A stretch of 64,000 bases of DNA from Pleurodeles waltl (GCF_031143425.1 NC_090451.1:355454339-355518338), one strand, 5' to 3'. Numbered from the stretch's first letter, positions 12,236 through 24,719 are shown. The notes: generated by a model not told the origin, from the letters alone. Numbers and translations: made by a program.

Positions 12236-12610
12236 GTTATGAGCTCAGCAGTCTATCTTTTAGGTGGGAATGGAGCTGAGTGTGTGCAGGCAAAGAGTGT
12301 AAACACTGAATGATGGCGTTTCTTCCCCCCTCCCTCACCCCTCGTGGGTTAGGGGCTGGTGGAACAGGCGTAAATTGGGCCTGGGAGTCCGGGTCGGACC
12401 TACTGTAAACTTCAAAGTGTAAAAGATGAAGATCGTATATGGGTGAACAACTTCGCAGGGTGAGGGCAGATCAGGGCATCTCATAGGAGATGTGTTTTAA
12501 ATATGCATGTGTCTCAGATAATGCTGCAATGTTCAGTTGTGTTTCATGTTTGTGTTTTTATTTTGCACGAAAAAGGCTAATAAAAACAAGTTAAAAAAAA
12601 GGTTATGAGC
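12236..12610 (+). mobile_element. 5'-truncated LINE-type insertion with 9-bp target-site duplication
   Basis: The body is 12245-12601, flanked by perfect direct repeats GTTATGAGC (12236-12244 and 12602-12610). It ends in AATAAAAACAAGTTAAAAAAAAG, a poly(A)-tailed 3' end carrying its own polyadenylation signal, so it was inserted as cDNA of a plus-sense RNA. No coding sequence remains. The length (357 bp), the tail and the variable-length duplication fit a 5'-truncated LINE (L1-like 3' end) or a sequence mobilised by one. Confidence 0.75.
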
Positions 12611-14342
12611 CAGTATCACTGGATGAACTGTAGTAATACCCGGCTACCGAGAAGCAGGGGACATCTTACACTTGTTACAGAGATTGAATAACTGTCTCAA
12701 GTTTCAGGGGCCCTGGACAACTGATCTGACATCACTTGCCAGAGAAAATGAAAAAATAAAACATTTAAGTTCACAACAAGTTATCCCTATAAGCCTAATT
12801 ATTATAACATGAGCACTGAAGTCTCAAACTACCCAAAAACTTAATGTAGGTGTAAAAATGTCTTGTCATAAACAAGACTTTCTAAATGCCATGTGGTAGC
12901 GAATGCCTATTCTGTGACTGATAAAAATGTACTGATCTGTTGGAACAACGTAAACCCTAGAGTAGAATAACTCAGGCCAAAAACAGCCTACAAAATTAAA
13001 ATAATCAAAACAAATCTCCTGATATTATCAAATATCTGACCAAATTAGATGGCAACGGTTCACTGTAGAGTTGTTTGCAAAAAATAAAATATTCAAACAA
13101 TTGATGGATGTAGCTACTATCCACATTAGAGACATTAATTTTGCAATCAATAAAAAGGGACACATTTCAAAAATAGAGAAATAACTTGCAATAAGGTACT
13201 CAATGTTCTCTCAAGACTGATAATCAAGAGAACATTTTTGACTGCATAAATGAAGTGCTCAAACTGTCAGAAAAGTGCAAAGTGAATAGAAAAGCGACGT
13301 GCATACAAACAAAAGGAAAAAGATGTATTATTCTTGATGCCAGAGGTACTTTACACGAATTGGGTCAGAGTATGTTTTTCATCAGAGTCAATAGAATTCC
13401 GACCTCTATTCAATCTAAGCTCACCATCAGGACGGAGTAAATTTATTAGAACTACTATGTAGGGCAAGGCATCCTGGTGGGTAGGAGTGGAGAAGTGCAG
13501 CAGTCAAGATGTGGGGGTCAAGGATATGAATCTTGAAAAACCATAGCATGATGCTCCTGCTCGGTATGAGTAAACTAATTGTACTTAGCTGGAGACGTTT
13601 GTCACTAGAAATTGTCTTCACAATATGGTGGTGTAAGTTGATCACCAATACACAGCAGGAAAGCTTATTCAAGGTTACTCTTGAAGGCCCTGTTCTAGCA
13701 GACTGGCCCTTTCCTTGTTTTGCTTCACAAATTGGCAAGCAAAGTAATTTAAGATCGATTAATGCCTCTCTTCCCCCATTATGGAATTGTAATGCACACG
13801 TATGCACCGCATAAAACACTGCAACAAATATAACAATTGCATAGGTTGGAAGAGCAATTACCCCCACCTTTTTTCAGAAAAATCCCTCCTAAGACTGGAG
13901 TACCACCCTAATGGTTGTAATAACACTAATGGACGGAATACCAATACAATAAAACAAACTGAAAGCCACACACTCCTTGGTCCAACCAACACATCATTAA
14001 TTGGTGTGTCACACAACCGGTGTGTGCAAAATAAGGTGCACAAAGATGCGTATCCACAGGAGATGAGCTGTGGTTGTGTGTGTACGGTGCACGTCCTTAA
14101 ATCATGCCTTGTGTCCACCATGTTAACCCACAAACTCACTTGGCACAGTCTGAACCTATACCCGAGCAAAAATTACTACAGGCTGCTGCACTTTGGAATG
14201 CCCTTCTCGAAGTCATGACAGCAATTACAATAAGAATTGGCATTCAGATATACACTGCATATTATTAAGTCTAAGCCAAACTTTTTTCCTGCACAAGCGC
14301 ACCACTGTTTGGCTAAATATGGGTTTTAATCCTCAAAGACAT
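12611..14342. other. Intronic DNA, no gene seen
   Basis: A 146-codon minus-strand open frame (13427-13867) has no recognisable domain and no codon-like composition, and is not called. No exon or repeat could be supported. Confidence 0.5.
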
Positions 14343-14528
14343 TAAGGGGGTTATTACAACTTTGGAGGAGGTGTTAATCCGTCCCAAAAGTGACAGATAT
14401 ACCACAAGCCGTATTGCGAGTTCCATAGGATATAATGGACTCATAATACGGCTGGTGGTATATCCGTCACTTCACCGTCACTTTTGGGACAGATTAACAC
14501 CTCCTCCAAAGTTGTAATAACCCCCTAA
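14343..14528. mobile_element. Palindromic MITE, PIF/Harbinger-type, TSD TAA
   Basis: The element is 14346-14525 (180 bp). It starts GGGGGTTATTACAACTTTGG and ends with the inverted complement, CCAAAGTTGTAATAACCCCC. Almost the whole length folds back on itself, with the turn near 14430 (CCATAGGATATAATGG). It is flanked by TAA on both sides (14343-14345, 14526-14528). G-rich ends with a 3-bp TWA duplication are the hallmark of PIF/Harbinger elements, which are known to be expanded in newts. There is no coding capacity, so it was mobilised by a transposase made elsewhere. Confidence 0.85.
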
Positions 14529-16564
14529 CTGTAATGCTGTATGCTTACTCTACACCAGAGATTTTTTTTTTTTTTTTAAATGTAAAAAAATGGCAAAGTG
14601 GGGATTACTCATATACACACAATTTCACTGTAATAAGACATTCAATCCTTTTTGCACCAAGGATTCACCAAGCATATTTAATGCACATATTTTAATGTTG
14701 CCACCATCCATCATATCCTGCAAGACTTCCAAGAATACCAGTGACATGTTGCATAGTATTGCATCAAATTAAATCTGAAATTACAAATTCGATTGAAAAG
14801 ATGCATCTGATTTTGGAATTCCATACTGTAAGCAAAGCACACTTATCTGACCTCAGTTCCAGACACTGGTGTGCATCAGCTGTTGCTTCATAGTACACAG
14901 GTCCTTCAATGTCCATTACACAATGATAGAAGAAATGTGGCTAGTTGGTAAGTGACCGTTTAGTAAGCCATGAAATGAAGAAAGAACAACCTTGAGGAGT
15001 GTCAAAATATAAAATCACCTCATATTTCTCTAACATAGATAAAAATCTTAACACATTTTCTTAAGCTAACATTTGTGTTCTCTGAATACCACATATTAGA
15101 CCCAATCCAGGGCATGACAAGAAAAATATTCACTTTTCATGGCCCCCGGCAGACCAACTTCCGATTTCGAAGAAGCAGCACGCCTACAGTTTTCCTAAAG
15201 AACCGGGTCTTATTTAAGGAATCCAAATATAGTGGAGAGGAGTATAGGTCAGAAAGGCCAGGCGGCATCAAATCAAATAGGTAAGGGAAGTTGGAAGGTC
15301 AGATTGGGCCCCAGAGGAATTTCCCACAGCTTGTGAGTCGGTATTAGATATGAAACAGAAAATGATTGATTTCACGGAAGAGCAAAAGACAAATATTAAA
15401 GTTGATTGTCACGTATTTGGATATCCCTAGGAGTGCCAAATCTCGATTTAGTTTGCATGAACAACAACTTGTGGAATAATAAAATAATAAATCTTGTGGA
15501 GGAACGGAGAATATTTGAGATGCCCGAGACAGACATTTATACAAATATGAGAATAAGGAAAGCTTTGACTGTCAAAGTATGAGAGTGATCCTGACGAAGG
15601 CTGAAATTCAAAAGGCGAAAATGTGTGGACATGGTCGACAGATGTAGAAATATAGACAGAGGAGAAAGTGAGATGGTGAGAGCACATAATGGAAACTAAG
15701 TGACAGAAGAATAGTATTTTTCAAGACATTTAAGTCTTTCCTTCCCCAAGTGAAAATAAAAGTGAAGTGTGATTGGATAGGTTTCAGTATTTTTAATAAT
15801 TATTAGAAGTGTTATAATTAAATGAAAAATGTGATGCCATGTTTCAGATTAAACAATTCATTATCAATTATTGAAAATAAGAATGATAATTGTGATTATG
15901 AGTCGTGTTTCCTATTTAATCTGTTATTTGAGTATTAACTTTATTTTTAAACCAGTGTCTAGATACCTGCACTTTTATAGGCCAACCCTATTCTCATCTG
16001 ATGGTTTTAGATCCTTTTGTAATCCATCGTATAATAGTTGCTTTATGAAGTTTATCACGTTTGATAATATGCAGGTAAGACCCAACATGAAACCATTCAT
16101 TAAGATTATAAATACACGATACAAAGCTTATACAAATTTATACAACTAGATTCGACCTTCCTACACATTGTGTCAATTAAAAAACTTATAAACTCAAAGC
16201 TTAACATCACAATGCTTTGTATACCCAACATTATTTAAAATATATTTACAAAATACAATCAATTTAAAATAACGGTACTATAATATGAGAAGTCCCAATA
16301 ATATCCTTCTCTGAACCCTGAGGAATAAATTGCATGGCAGTAGAAAATGCCTAAAAAAAAGTTAACAGCACATTAAGCCTTCAACGCATTAATCCAAGTA
16401 CTAGGCAGGAGAAAGACCGCTCACTAGAAGAACTCCCTCTACTATATTTGTCGCACTATTTTGAGGACCACTACCCTCAGTTTCACTCTACAGTTTTCCC
16501 TACGTTAGAGATATAATCTATGGAGAATTGAATTAGTCATTCAGAGTAAAGAAAAGGAAAATGT
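14529..16564. other. Intronic DNA with a T16 tract, no gene supported
   Basis: Contains a homopolymer T tract at 14562-14577. A 52-base stretch at 14852-14903 (minus) has exon-like features but would break the TDRD12 frame (see rejected items). A short plus-strand open frame at 15075-15284 ends just after a GTAAGG, without a supporting acceptor or homology. Confidence 0.5.
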
Positions 16565-16922
16565 TACTTATTGAGTAAGAATCTGTTCGTGGCACAGGGT
16601 GCTGTAAATTAACATGATCAGCATAATCCTGCCCTCTAGTGTTGAGCTTGGATGTGTTCAAGTCCTTTTTCTTCAAAGAAACTTTTTCAAGCTACAAAGT
16701 AGTGTGACTCCTCTTCTTGCTGATAGCGTGCATGGTCATTGACTCCATTGTTAGACGGTTTTTCCCACACGGCGGGTGAGGATGGAACGTGAAGCAAAGT
16801 GTAGAAGAAAGATGTTCATGGGAAAGGGGTTTGGGAGAAAATAGTGAAAGTAATTGAAACAAGCGTCCAAGGAGGAGGGTGGGTGCATGTGAATTTACAG
16901 CTCTACATGCCACGAACAGATG
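16565..16922 (+). mobile_element. DIRS-derived deletion element with inverted ends
   Basis: Starts TCTGTTCGTGGCA...GCTGTAAATTAACATG (16577-16612) and ends with the inverted counterpart GCATGTGAATTTACAGCTCTACATGCCACGAACAGA (16884-16919). The interior (CCTCTAGTGTTGAGCTTGGA, then CTTCTTTGAAG-like and GACTCC motifs) is a diverged DIRS 5' leader, comparable with the minus-strand leader at 59340-59550. All coding regions are missing, so this looks like an internally deleted, non-autonomous derivative or a terminal remnant. Confidence 0.5.
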
Positions 16923-17034
16923 CCTGCTGATTACGTAACATTTTGCATTTATGGCATGTGTGGCTGCAGATACACATGGTTAGTACAGACTGTAAAGCGG
17001 TCATCCTCAGTAAGTGATGGCTAACATGCGAGAG

Positions 17035-18250
17035 TTAGCTGTTTGAAAAGGTGTACACTGAACTGCTAGGCACATATTGGCTTGCTGACGGTCCATTACA
17101 TCTACACAATAATGTTTTGCAAGTGTATGCAGTATAGAAAATAGCTGCTGACAAGCCAGCTATAGGTATGTTTCCCAGGAAGGCCACTGAAGCTCCTTTT
17201 TTGCAAGTAGGGTGAACTCTAGGAGGAATGGGTGAGGTTGTTTTCACTTTAGCATAGCCTGTTTGGACACATTTAACAATCCATCATGCAATACCCGATT
17301 CAGAAATGGCCCTTGCTTTGTGAGGTTTTGAGAAAGCAACACATAGTGTGTGTCTTTTTAAATGATTTAGTTCTGTCAACGTAATACATAAGAGCTTATT
17401 TTAAGTGGAAGGTTTGCAGAGCCCTTCAGGCAACTGAGTCAGGTTGGGGAAAAAAAAAAAAAACAGGCAGTTCAATAGATTAAGGTCGGTTTGTGAGAAC
17501 ACTGGTGGAAAGAAATTGGGGTTAGTGTGAAGTACAACCCTAGCCCTATGTATGTGGAAGAAGGATTCTTCTAAAGCTAGTGACTGAAGCTCACTGACAC
17601 GTCCAGGTAAAGAGATAGTGAGCAGGAATATTACCTTCCAGAGTAAAAACTGGAGAGGGCAGGAGTGGAGGGGTTCAAATAAAGTGCCTATTAAACTTGT
17701 TAATACAATAGTGAGATACCATGAGGGAGCTGGTGGCACCCAAAGAGGAATCAGTCTTAAGAACTTCTACAAATGCCTAGATGACTGGCAACCCAAATAG
17801 GGTAGAAAGCAGTCTTTTGTAGATATATGCAGCTACTGCCGCTAAGTGTAGCCTTAGGGATTTAAAAGCTAACCCAGATGTATACAAATGAAATAAGTAG
17901 AAGGCAATGTTGTGAAACCTGGGTGCTAATGGAGCAATGTGTTTGGAATAACAATAATGAATAAATCTTTTACATTTAGCAGCATAACAGGCCCGAGAGG
18001 TAACTCAATTCTGGGACTTCAGGAGCCAGATTGCAAGGTTGAAAGATCTGGAGTCCGGGTGTCTGATTTCTCCAAGGTTCTGTATGAGAAGGTCCTGCCT
18101 CTTTGAAAGCATTTCGTGGGAAACTACTGACAATTCAAAGAGTATGGTGAACCATTGTTGCCATGCCCATATGGAAGCTACAAGAGATGTCTGCTGAAGT
18201 TTGCAAACCACAAATGGAAGCAGTGGGAAAGGTGGAAAAAGTGTAAGCAA
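17035..18250 (-). pseudogene. DIRS tyrosine recombinase remnant, catalytic Arg changed
   Basis: Would encode the recombinase that integrates circular DIRS cDNA. Minus-strand frame 17739-17401 has LPGRVSELQSLALEE, matching the first catalytic-Arg box of the family (consensus ARRVSELQAL), preceded by FEPLHSCPLQFL. The next piece (17247-17035) has HPTCKKGASVAFLGN at the place of the H-x-x-R box (usually HSTRKKG), so the second catalytic arginine reads Cys (TGC, one C-to-T step from CGC). Upstream, 18250-18005 carries RHPDSRSFNLAIWLLKS, a conserved linker. The pieces lie in different frames with stops between them. It is inactive. Confidence 0.7.
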
Positions 18251-18365
18251 ATTTACCTGACCAAGTTATCCATAGTGCATTACCATTGGACTCTGGGGGT
18301 GTTTTCTGCTGTGGTGAAAAGGTCTATTTGCAGTTGTCCCCAACACAGGACATATATGGAGGAGT

Positions 18366-19744
18366 GTTGTATAGGACCTTTGTTGCAGGATTATCCCAAA
18401 TCTTTTCCTTCTGACCTCCTCTTTTTGCCTCTGTGCTGCATTTCATTTTTGTTGGCTTTAGGACTCCGAGCACTTTACCACTGCTGACCAGCGCTAAAGT
18501 GCAAGTGCTCCCTGTCTAAATTGGACTGTGGTTGGTTTATCCATGATTGGCATATCTGATTTACTAGTAATGCCCAAGTTAAGTGTACTATGTTTGCTAA
18601 GATCCTGTAAATCAAATGCCATTAGTGGGCCTGCAGCACAGATTGTGCCACTCACATGAGTAGCCCTGTAAACATGTCTCAAGCCTGCCATTGCAGTGTC
18701 AGTGTTTGCAGTTTTAAATTGCAATTTCAAACTGGCAAGTGCACACACTTGCCAGGCACAAATCCCCCCTTTTACTACATGTAAGTCATCCCTAAAGCAG
18801 GCCTAAGGCAAACCCATGGGCAGGGTGCAGTTTATTTAAAAGGTAGGACATGTACAGGTGTGCTTTACATGTCCTGATAGAGAAATATTGCTAACTTTGG
18901 TTTTCACTATTTCAAGGCCTATCTCTCCCATGGGGTAACACGAGGTTTGCCTTGAAATATATTTTAAGTGTAATTTCCCCCAAAGGAAGCAGAAAGAGAT
19001 ATGGAGTTTGGGGGTCTCTGAACTCACAATTTAAAAATACATCTTTTGGTGAGGTTGGTGTTTGAGCTCAGTTTGAAAATGCCACTTTTAGAAAGTGGGC
19101 ATTTTCTTGCTTAACCATTCCGTGCCTCTGCCTATCTGCTGAATACACTTCTGGGTCAGCATGACAGCTGGGCTGTTTGTGCATTCACATACTTGTGCAA
19201 GTACTGGACCTCTGACAACACATAGTTCGAATCCTTCTGGACTGAGTGAGGAAATTCTGCCAGGAAGAAGAACTGGATGCTCTAGGAGGATCTGCCACTC
19301 TGCCTGTTGATATGTTGTGGTTGTGCTGGCCTGCTACTTGCTGCTTCTGTCCTGGGAGTGAAAGGACCGGACTTTGCTTTCTACATCCTGCTTCCAAAAG
19401 TTCTCCAAGGCTTGAACTGAGGTTGCCTCCTGTTATGAAGTCTCAGGGGAAATCAAAGACTTAACCCGCCAGTGCCTAGGCTCTCTTGCTGAGAGTCCTG
19501 GCTTGCCATGTGGTGCCAAATCTAGTTCCTGGGCCCTTGGGAGTGAGCACTGGTGCAACAAGGAAGAAACCAGTGCATGGACTTCCAGAACGGCTTCAGA
19601 ACTGGAGCCGCTCTGACCCCACACCGCTACCTGCACAGGAGAGGTGGTCCCTGCTGAGTTGAAAACATGGCCCAGACACCGCCACATCGTCTCCGAAGTT
19701 CCGCCACATCGCTAATCACCAACATCCGCAGCACCCAACTCAGA
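18366..19744 (+). mobile_element. Family-B LTR, 3'-truncated copy inside DIRS
   Basis: Matches the complete solo LTR at 46315-48546 in order: TTTACCACTGCTGACC, TTATCCATGATTGGCAT, GTAGCCCTGTAAACATGTCTCA, ACATGTCCTxATAG, GGCCTATCTCTC and AATTTAAAAATACATCTTTT. The left edge is placed at TGTTGTATAGG (18366) by alignment with TGTTAAAATT. The final ~800 bases are missing or too diverged to see, and the copy joins DIRS RNase H sequence near 19745. It is older than the 46315 copy. Confidence 0.6.
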
Positions 19745-21210
19745 CTGTACTACCTTGCCAATTAGGTGAGGGAAGACGGCTTTCAGTGCTAAGTGAACAG
19801 CTAATAACTCCAGGTGATTTATGTGGAGATGTCTCAGACTGGGTGTCGGGTGGCCCTGGACAGTTAGATCTTGGGAATGCGCTCCCCATCCTGTTTGAGA
19901 GGCATCAGTTATAGCTCATTCCAGAACTGGGTTTAGGAAAGGATGTCCTTTTAACAAGGTTGCTGGTGTTCCACCACTGCAGAGTGTGGCATGCTTGATG
20001 GCCACCCAACACTAAATCTTCCAATGTAACCTCCGCTTGAGTTTATCTGTGCACTAAGCACTCCTGCAACAGACATATGTTTAATCTGGAATGAGGTACT
20101 ACGGCTATATATGAAGCCATGATATCACATAGACACAGGACTGTCCTCACCGTTACCTGATGAACTGGCTGAAATTGGGGAATGAGTGCCTAGAACAAAT
20201 GTTATTTTGGCAGTACTCGGGTATGGTTCCAAGTTGAGAATTGCTCCTAGGTAAGGCTGAACCTGAAGGGCTGGAGGTGGGAATTCAATGCATTGATTGT
20301 AAAGCCTAGCTCGTAAGTAGGGTTATGGTGACCATGTGCTTAAAGCACTTTTGATGAGTTGCACATTTGATGAGCAGTCTAGATATGGAAAGACATGTAT
20401 GCCTTGTCTGCGCAAGTGAGCAGCAACTACTGTGAGACATTTGATGAAGACCCTTAGTGCGGTAGTGACCCCAAAGGGGAGCACTTTGAATTGGAAATGC
20501 TGACTGTTTATTACAAACCTCAGATAGTGATGATGTGCCAGTGAATAGGAATGTGGAAGTAGACATCCTTGAGGTAGAATGCAGCCATGAAGTCACCTTG
20601 TTGTAGGAATGGGATAACATCTTGAAGAGTTAGCACATGAAAGTGCTCTGAGAGAATGTATTAGTTTAGGAGTCTGAAGTCCAAAAATTAGTCTTGGGAA
20701 ACCTTCCTTTTTAGAAATAAGGAAGTATAATAGCTAGATTCCCATGCTCTGTTGGTGTAGTGGAACAGGTTCCATAGCCCCCATCCCCCTTTTTTTTATT
20801 TTTAAAAGCTTTCTTGTACTTCATACCTGAGTAACTCCTGATGCTGTGGGGAAAGTGTGTTTGCGAAGTGGAATGCTTGGAGGTGAGCTCCAGATAATAA
20901 CCATGTTGGATAATATCCAAGACCAACTGTTCAAAGGTGATTCCACCAGGTGGGGAAAAAAACCTTGTATTCGACCCCTCAACAGCTGTAGTATGATAGG
21001 GGAGAATGATTAAGTCAGGGTTTTGTGGTTATGGCAGATGGTTCTGTAAAGCTGCCCTTGCCTCTACCTTTGGAGTTGGTACCCCAGTATGAACCTCAGT
21101 AGTATTCCTTAGGTAAGGTGGTTTCTGTCTGCAGCCGCTGGTATGAGATGGAGATCTTCGGGGATGTGGCCCTAAAGCCTCCATAGTAAGTGCAGCAGGG
21201 AAAGAAACCA
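19745..21210 (-). pseudogene. DIRS reverse transcriptase / RNase H remnant
   Basis: Would encode the polymerase and RNase H of a DIRS element. The clearest part is RNase H at 19920-19748: TDASQTGWGAHSQDL followed by LHINHLELLAVHLALKAVF, with the TDAS...GWG and HxxxLELxAV signatures of DIRS-type RNase H. To its right are RT pieces in shifted frames, including the region of the KDVYFHIPIH-like motif A near 20560 and CLIKCATHQK-like sequence near 20390. Stops and frameshifts are frequent. A LINE RT is excluded by the motif wording and by the recombinase downstream. Confidence 0.7.
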
Positions 21211-21239
21211 CAGAGATGGTGTCTGCACCGCTCCCCAGA

Positions 21240-22280
21240 TCTTAGTTGTTTAGTTATCCTTTTTTATTTTCTCAATAAGATGATCTATTTGAATGCCAAA
21301 AGGATGTTTTGCATCAAACAGGAGGGCCAGGAGATTTTGTTGGAATCCTGGTTTAAACCCTGAGAGCCAGAGCAAAGCATGCCTGCGCAATAGTAAGCTA
21401 GAATTTATCCCTCTAGCTGCAGTATCGGCAGAGTTGAGTGCACAGCAAATATAATAATTCAATATTAATTTTCCCTCTGAGGCAATTGAACATGCCCATT
21501 TCTTATGTTCATTGGGAGGTATTGAAGTATCTCTCCCACCTCGTCCCAGTGATCCCTGTCATATCTGGAGAGGAGGCCAATAGAATTTGCAATCCACCAG
21601 CGATTGGCAGATGGAACAACCACTCTCTTTCCAACTGCTTTGATCTTTTTACTTTCTTTATCTGGCGGAGGTGCCTCACCTGATGTTTGTGAACTGGCTC
21701 TCTTAAGCGCTGTTGCCCCAACCAAAGAGTCTGGTGGGAGTTCACCTTTAATATACATATATAGGGTCCTAAGGTGACGCTCAATACTTTTTATCAAACC
21801 TTGGCGTTATGACCCTAGATCTAACTGGATCATTGACAATGTCAGTGGTATGGTGGGTTCATGCATTTGAGCATAGGCAAGTATTGCTGTGTGAAAGACA
21901 GTGCCTCAAATGAAAAATCATCCTTTAGGGCTCTGTATTCAATTGCACCTGGTGGAAGGCAGTTGCTCTACCAATTAGATCATAAGTGGTAGTCTGTTCA
22001 GGGGACAGGGTTTCACAAGGTGCAGATTATTTATATCAGCTAGTACATCAGTGTCATGTGTGTCCCAAGGGTCATCTTGTGGTGGAATATAAAAAGTCTC
22101 CCTCATATCTCCACCCACTAGGCAAGAAGGCAATGAACCTTTCAGGGAATTCGGTGCAGGTTCCTGTGTGTGTGAGGACACCCCTGCATGAGCAGAGGTG
22201 CCCCTACGAACTCGAGTTCCAATGCATTGGACTTCATACGTGCACAGAAGCCATTTTACCAGTGAATTGGTCACAGGTCA
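21240..22280 (-). pseudogene. DIRS ORF1 (Gag) remnant
   Basis: Gag-like sequence in several minus-strand frames. 22274-21975 has ETFYIPPQDDPWDTHDTDVL. 21797-21465 has KESKKIKAVGKR, SANRWWIANSIGLLSRYDRD and HWDEVGEILQYLP, and 21462-21250 has SADTAARGINSSLLLRRHA. The last piece parallels ATRRHAWLRSSGF in the copy at 2523-2741, which supports the same family. No intact frame remains. Confidence 0.7.
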
Positions 22281-22289
22281 CTCTATGGT

Positions 22290-24558
22290 CCAGCAACATT
22301 ATGGTAACTCCGAACCTAAGCATGTTTGGCATCAAACATGTCGGAATCACACCCCAATACAGATGCCAGTATTTGTGGCTTGATTCTATGCACTCTGGGT
22401 GCTTCCTAGAGGACCCCCCCCAGTATTGCTCCTACCATTTTTTCATGGTTTGCGGGCGGCCCATGCTGCTGCTGCCCTTATGACAGGTTTCAGCCCTCTT
22501 GCTGCATGACCAGCTCAAGCAGGGTAAGGCAGAACAAAGGATTTCCTGTGGGAGAGGGAGGCAACACCCTCTCCCTTGGAAATTGGTGTTACAAGGCTGG
22601 GGAGGCATAGCATCCCCACGCCACCGGCTTGCTTTAAAGGATATATTTGGTGCCCGACTTGCCTAATCAGGTTTGCACCCCTGGTCCCTGCTCTGGAACG
22701 AAAGCACACAAAGGAAAGGGGAGTGACCACTCCCCTGTCCATCCTCACTACCCAAAGGGTGGTGCCCAGAGCTCACTCCATGTGGCCACTTGATTCTACC
22801 AACTTGAAAGCAAGATATGCAGAGGCCCCTGGAAGCATCTGGTCCGTCAGGACTGGTGACTGATGACAGTGACCCCCCCCGTTAGGTGATCAGAGTGACC
22901 AAGCCCCCAGTTAGGGCTATTTAAGGACTCCCTTGAGGGTGGGTCCCCAGATTCGGTGTCCAAGACTCCACCAGGACTACTCTGCATCAAACTCTTTGGT
23001 TCCTGTGAAATCCAGCACCGGTTCCGGTGCCAGGAGCAAAACAAGACTGAAACTCCTGAGATGACCTCGCCTTGAAACATAGTTTTTTCGGCTCCTTCCA
23101 GTAATTGCAGCATTTGCAGAGCTTTGTATCCTCTCGGGTCTGCAAGACTTTAGGTGCACCAAAGAAGCAAGAAGGAATTTCCCTTGGAGTGAAGGAGTCA
23201 CGACCCTGCATCCACAGGCACCCAAAACAATGACTTCCGGCTGCTGGGACCTGCTCTCCCCTGGAACTGCATGGATCCTGCAACACTGGTGGTGGTGCTG
23301 AGTGGTTCTTTTAGTCCTCTCTCCCAAACTTGGGAGATGGTGAGCCCTTGCCTCTTTCTCCAGGACTGTGCTCCTGTGCATAGTGACTCTTACAGCAACC
23401 AAGGCTTGTTGACTTCGGCTCCAGCAAGCCCTGGCCTCCAGCACTTCATCCTTGCAAGGACAGTCTCTCCTCTGCTGCTGCAGCACCGTGGGCCTCCTCT
23501 CCAGGTGTGATGACTGGGCCTCACTGCAACTTACTGTGCCTGCTGCCAGAAGGTTGCCTGCGGTGGCTGCGACTGTTTCTGCTGGCTCTCCACACTCCTG
23601 AGGGTCAGCCCGGACTGCCCTCCAAGGGTCCAGTCCCCTGGACCTTGCTGGTCCTCTTCTGTGCAAATCATCCTTTGTTCCAACTTGCATTTCCCAAGGC
23701 TTGTTGGTGGTCATTCTGACCACTGGGCATCTGCCACCTGGCAACTGACGTGTGACATCACCTGCATGACTCGGAGGACCTCTTTGCAGCTCCTGGGCTC
23801 CACAGCTGATCTTCATCTCCCCCAGTCAACACGGATCTTCATACGCAGAAGGGTGGGCAGTGGCTCCTACCTCACCTGGACACTCCTGCATGGACTGGAA
23901 TCTGTCCCCTTCTTTTGCAGGTCCTCTTCATTTGGAATCCACTGTTATGTTCCATTGGACTGGTCCTGTCCTTGCAAAGTTCCTTCTTCAAGTCCCCTTG
24001 TTAGTCTATGGGAAGGCCAGGTAACTAACCTCTGCTCTCCTGGTTGCTAGGGGTCATCTAGGTACTCACCTTTGGGGGTCCAGAGTTCTGCCGGCTCCCT
24101 TCCACATCCTTGAATGGGGGACTTCACTTAGCATTCCACTAATTTAGCTTACGATTTCCCCCTCCCCCCCCCCCCCCCCCGAAAAAAATAAGGCCATAGC
24201 TATTTTTCACTATTTCTTGCCAAATCTTGTTGTTTCTATATGCGAATTCCTAATATTTACAATGTATATATAGTGTTCACTAACCTCCAGTTTGGGGTCT
24301 GCCTATAAGTAATCTAAAAAAGTACCTTTATTTTTGCAACACTGTGTGGTTCCTTTCAGGTGTGATAAGTTGTGGTGTGACTGCTGTGGTATTGCAAGGG
24401 CTTTACACTCCTCCTAGGGAAGACTTGGGTGCTCACCACAGCTACCACGAGAGAGCCCTGGCTTCCTAGACACTGTCTTCATTCATAGGGGTTGCCTGGA
24501 CCTGGTATAAGGTGCAAACACTATAGGCGTCCACCACACATCAGGCCAGCTTACTACA
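22290..24558 (+). mobile_element. Old, diverged relative of the outer-element LTR
   Basis: Collinear with the LTR at 41229-44310 over its middle and end: ATGGTAACTCCGAA (22301), GGCAGAACAAAGGA (22526), ACACCCTCTCCCTT (22563), AAAGGAAAGGGGAGTGACCA (22710), and TTACTACA at the 3' end (24558). The length between landmarks is similar but the identity is much lower than among the other copies. The first ~750 bases of the LTR are not seen. It is not clear whether this is a solo LTR or the 5' LTR of an element whose inside (24559 on) was later split by the insertion at 24720. Confidence 0.6.
24162..24180 (+). repeat. C-rich homopolymer tract
   Basis: A long run of C followed by GAAAAAAATAAGG, at the place in the old LTR where the other copies have the AATAAA region. 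It is a likely site of length variation and sequencing error. Confidence 0.8.
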
Positions 24559-24719
24559 GTTGTGATCCATGAAGTACATGAGAAACAGCCAAGATTTGGT
24601 CTCACTTCCTGGAAGAAGGGAATCCCTTCATAGAGGTTTTCACTTTGGTGTTTCCTCACTGAAAAGTTTCTCTTGCAGTCCCTTAGGGTAGGATTCCAGA
24701 CTTTTCTGGTATTGGTATC
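24559..24719. other. Pre-insertion sequence left of the outer element
   Basis: 161 bases between the old LTR and the GTATC duplication. It should be contiguous with 44316 onward once the outer element is removed. Nothing recognisable. Confidence 0.6.

Larger units (their letters stand above)
16940..22285 (-). mobile_element. Degenerate DIRS-like retrotransposon with an LTR inside
   Basis: Minus-strand order from right to left: gag (22280-21240), reverse transcriptase (about 21200-20100), RNase H (19920-19748), a family-B LTR (19744-18366), then tyrosine recombinase (18250-17035). The left end carries GGCATGTGTGGCTGCAGATACACATG (16951 on), the terminal motif also found inverted at 59530. DIRS elements use a tyrosine recombinase instead of integrase and leave no target duplication; none is seen. 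All frames are broken. The right side abuts the LTR-like sequence starting near 22290. Confidence 0.75.

Noticed and set aside
13427..13867. 146-codon minus-strand open frame
   Set aside because: No start context, domain, splice sites or repeat match; length is within chance for 64 kb in six frames.
14852..14903. Exon-like stretch on the minus strand (GPVYYEATADAHQCLEL with a following GTCAGA)
   Set aside because: The 5' side has no good polypyrimidine tract directly before an AG, 52 bases would break the frame between the two phase-matched TDRD12 exons, and the peptide is not one I recognise.
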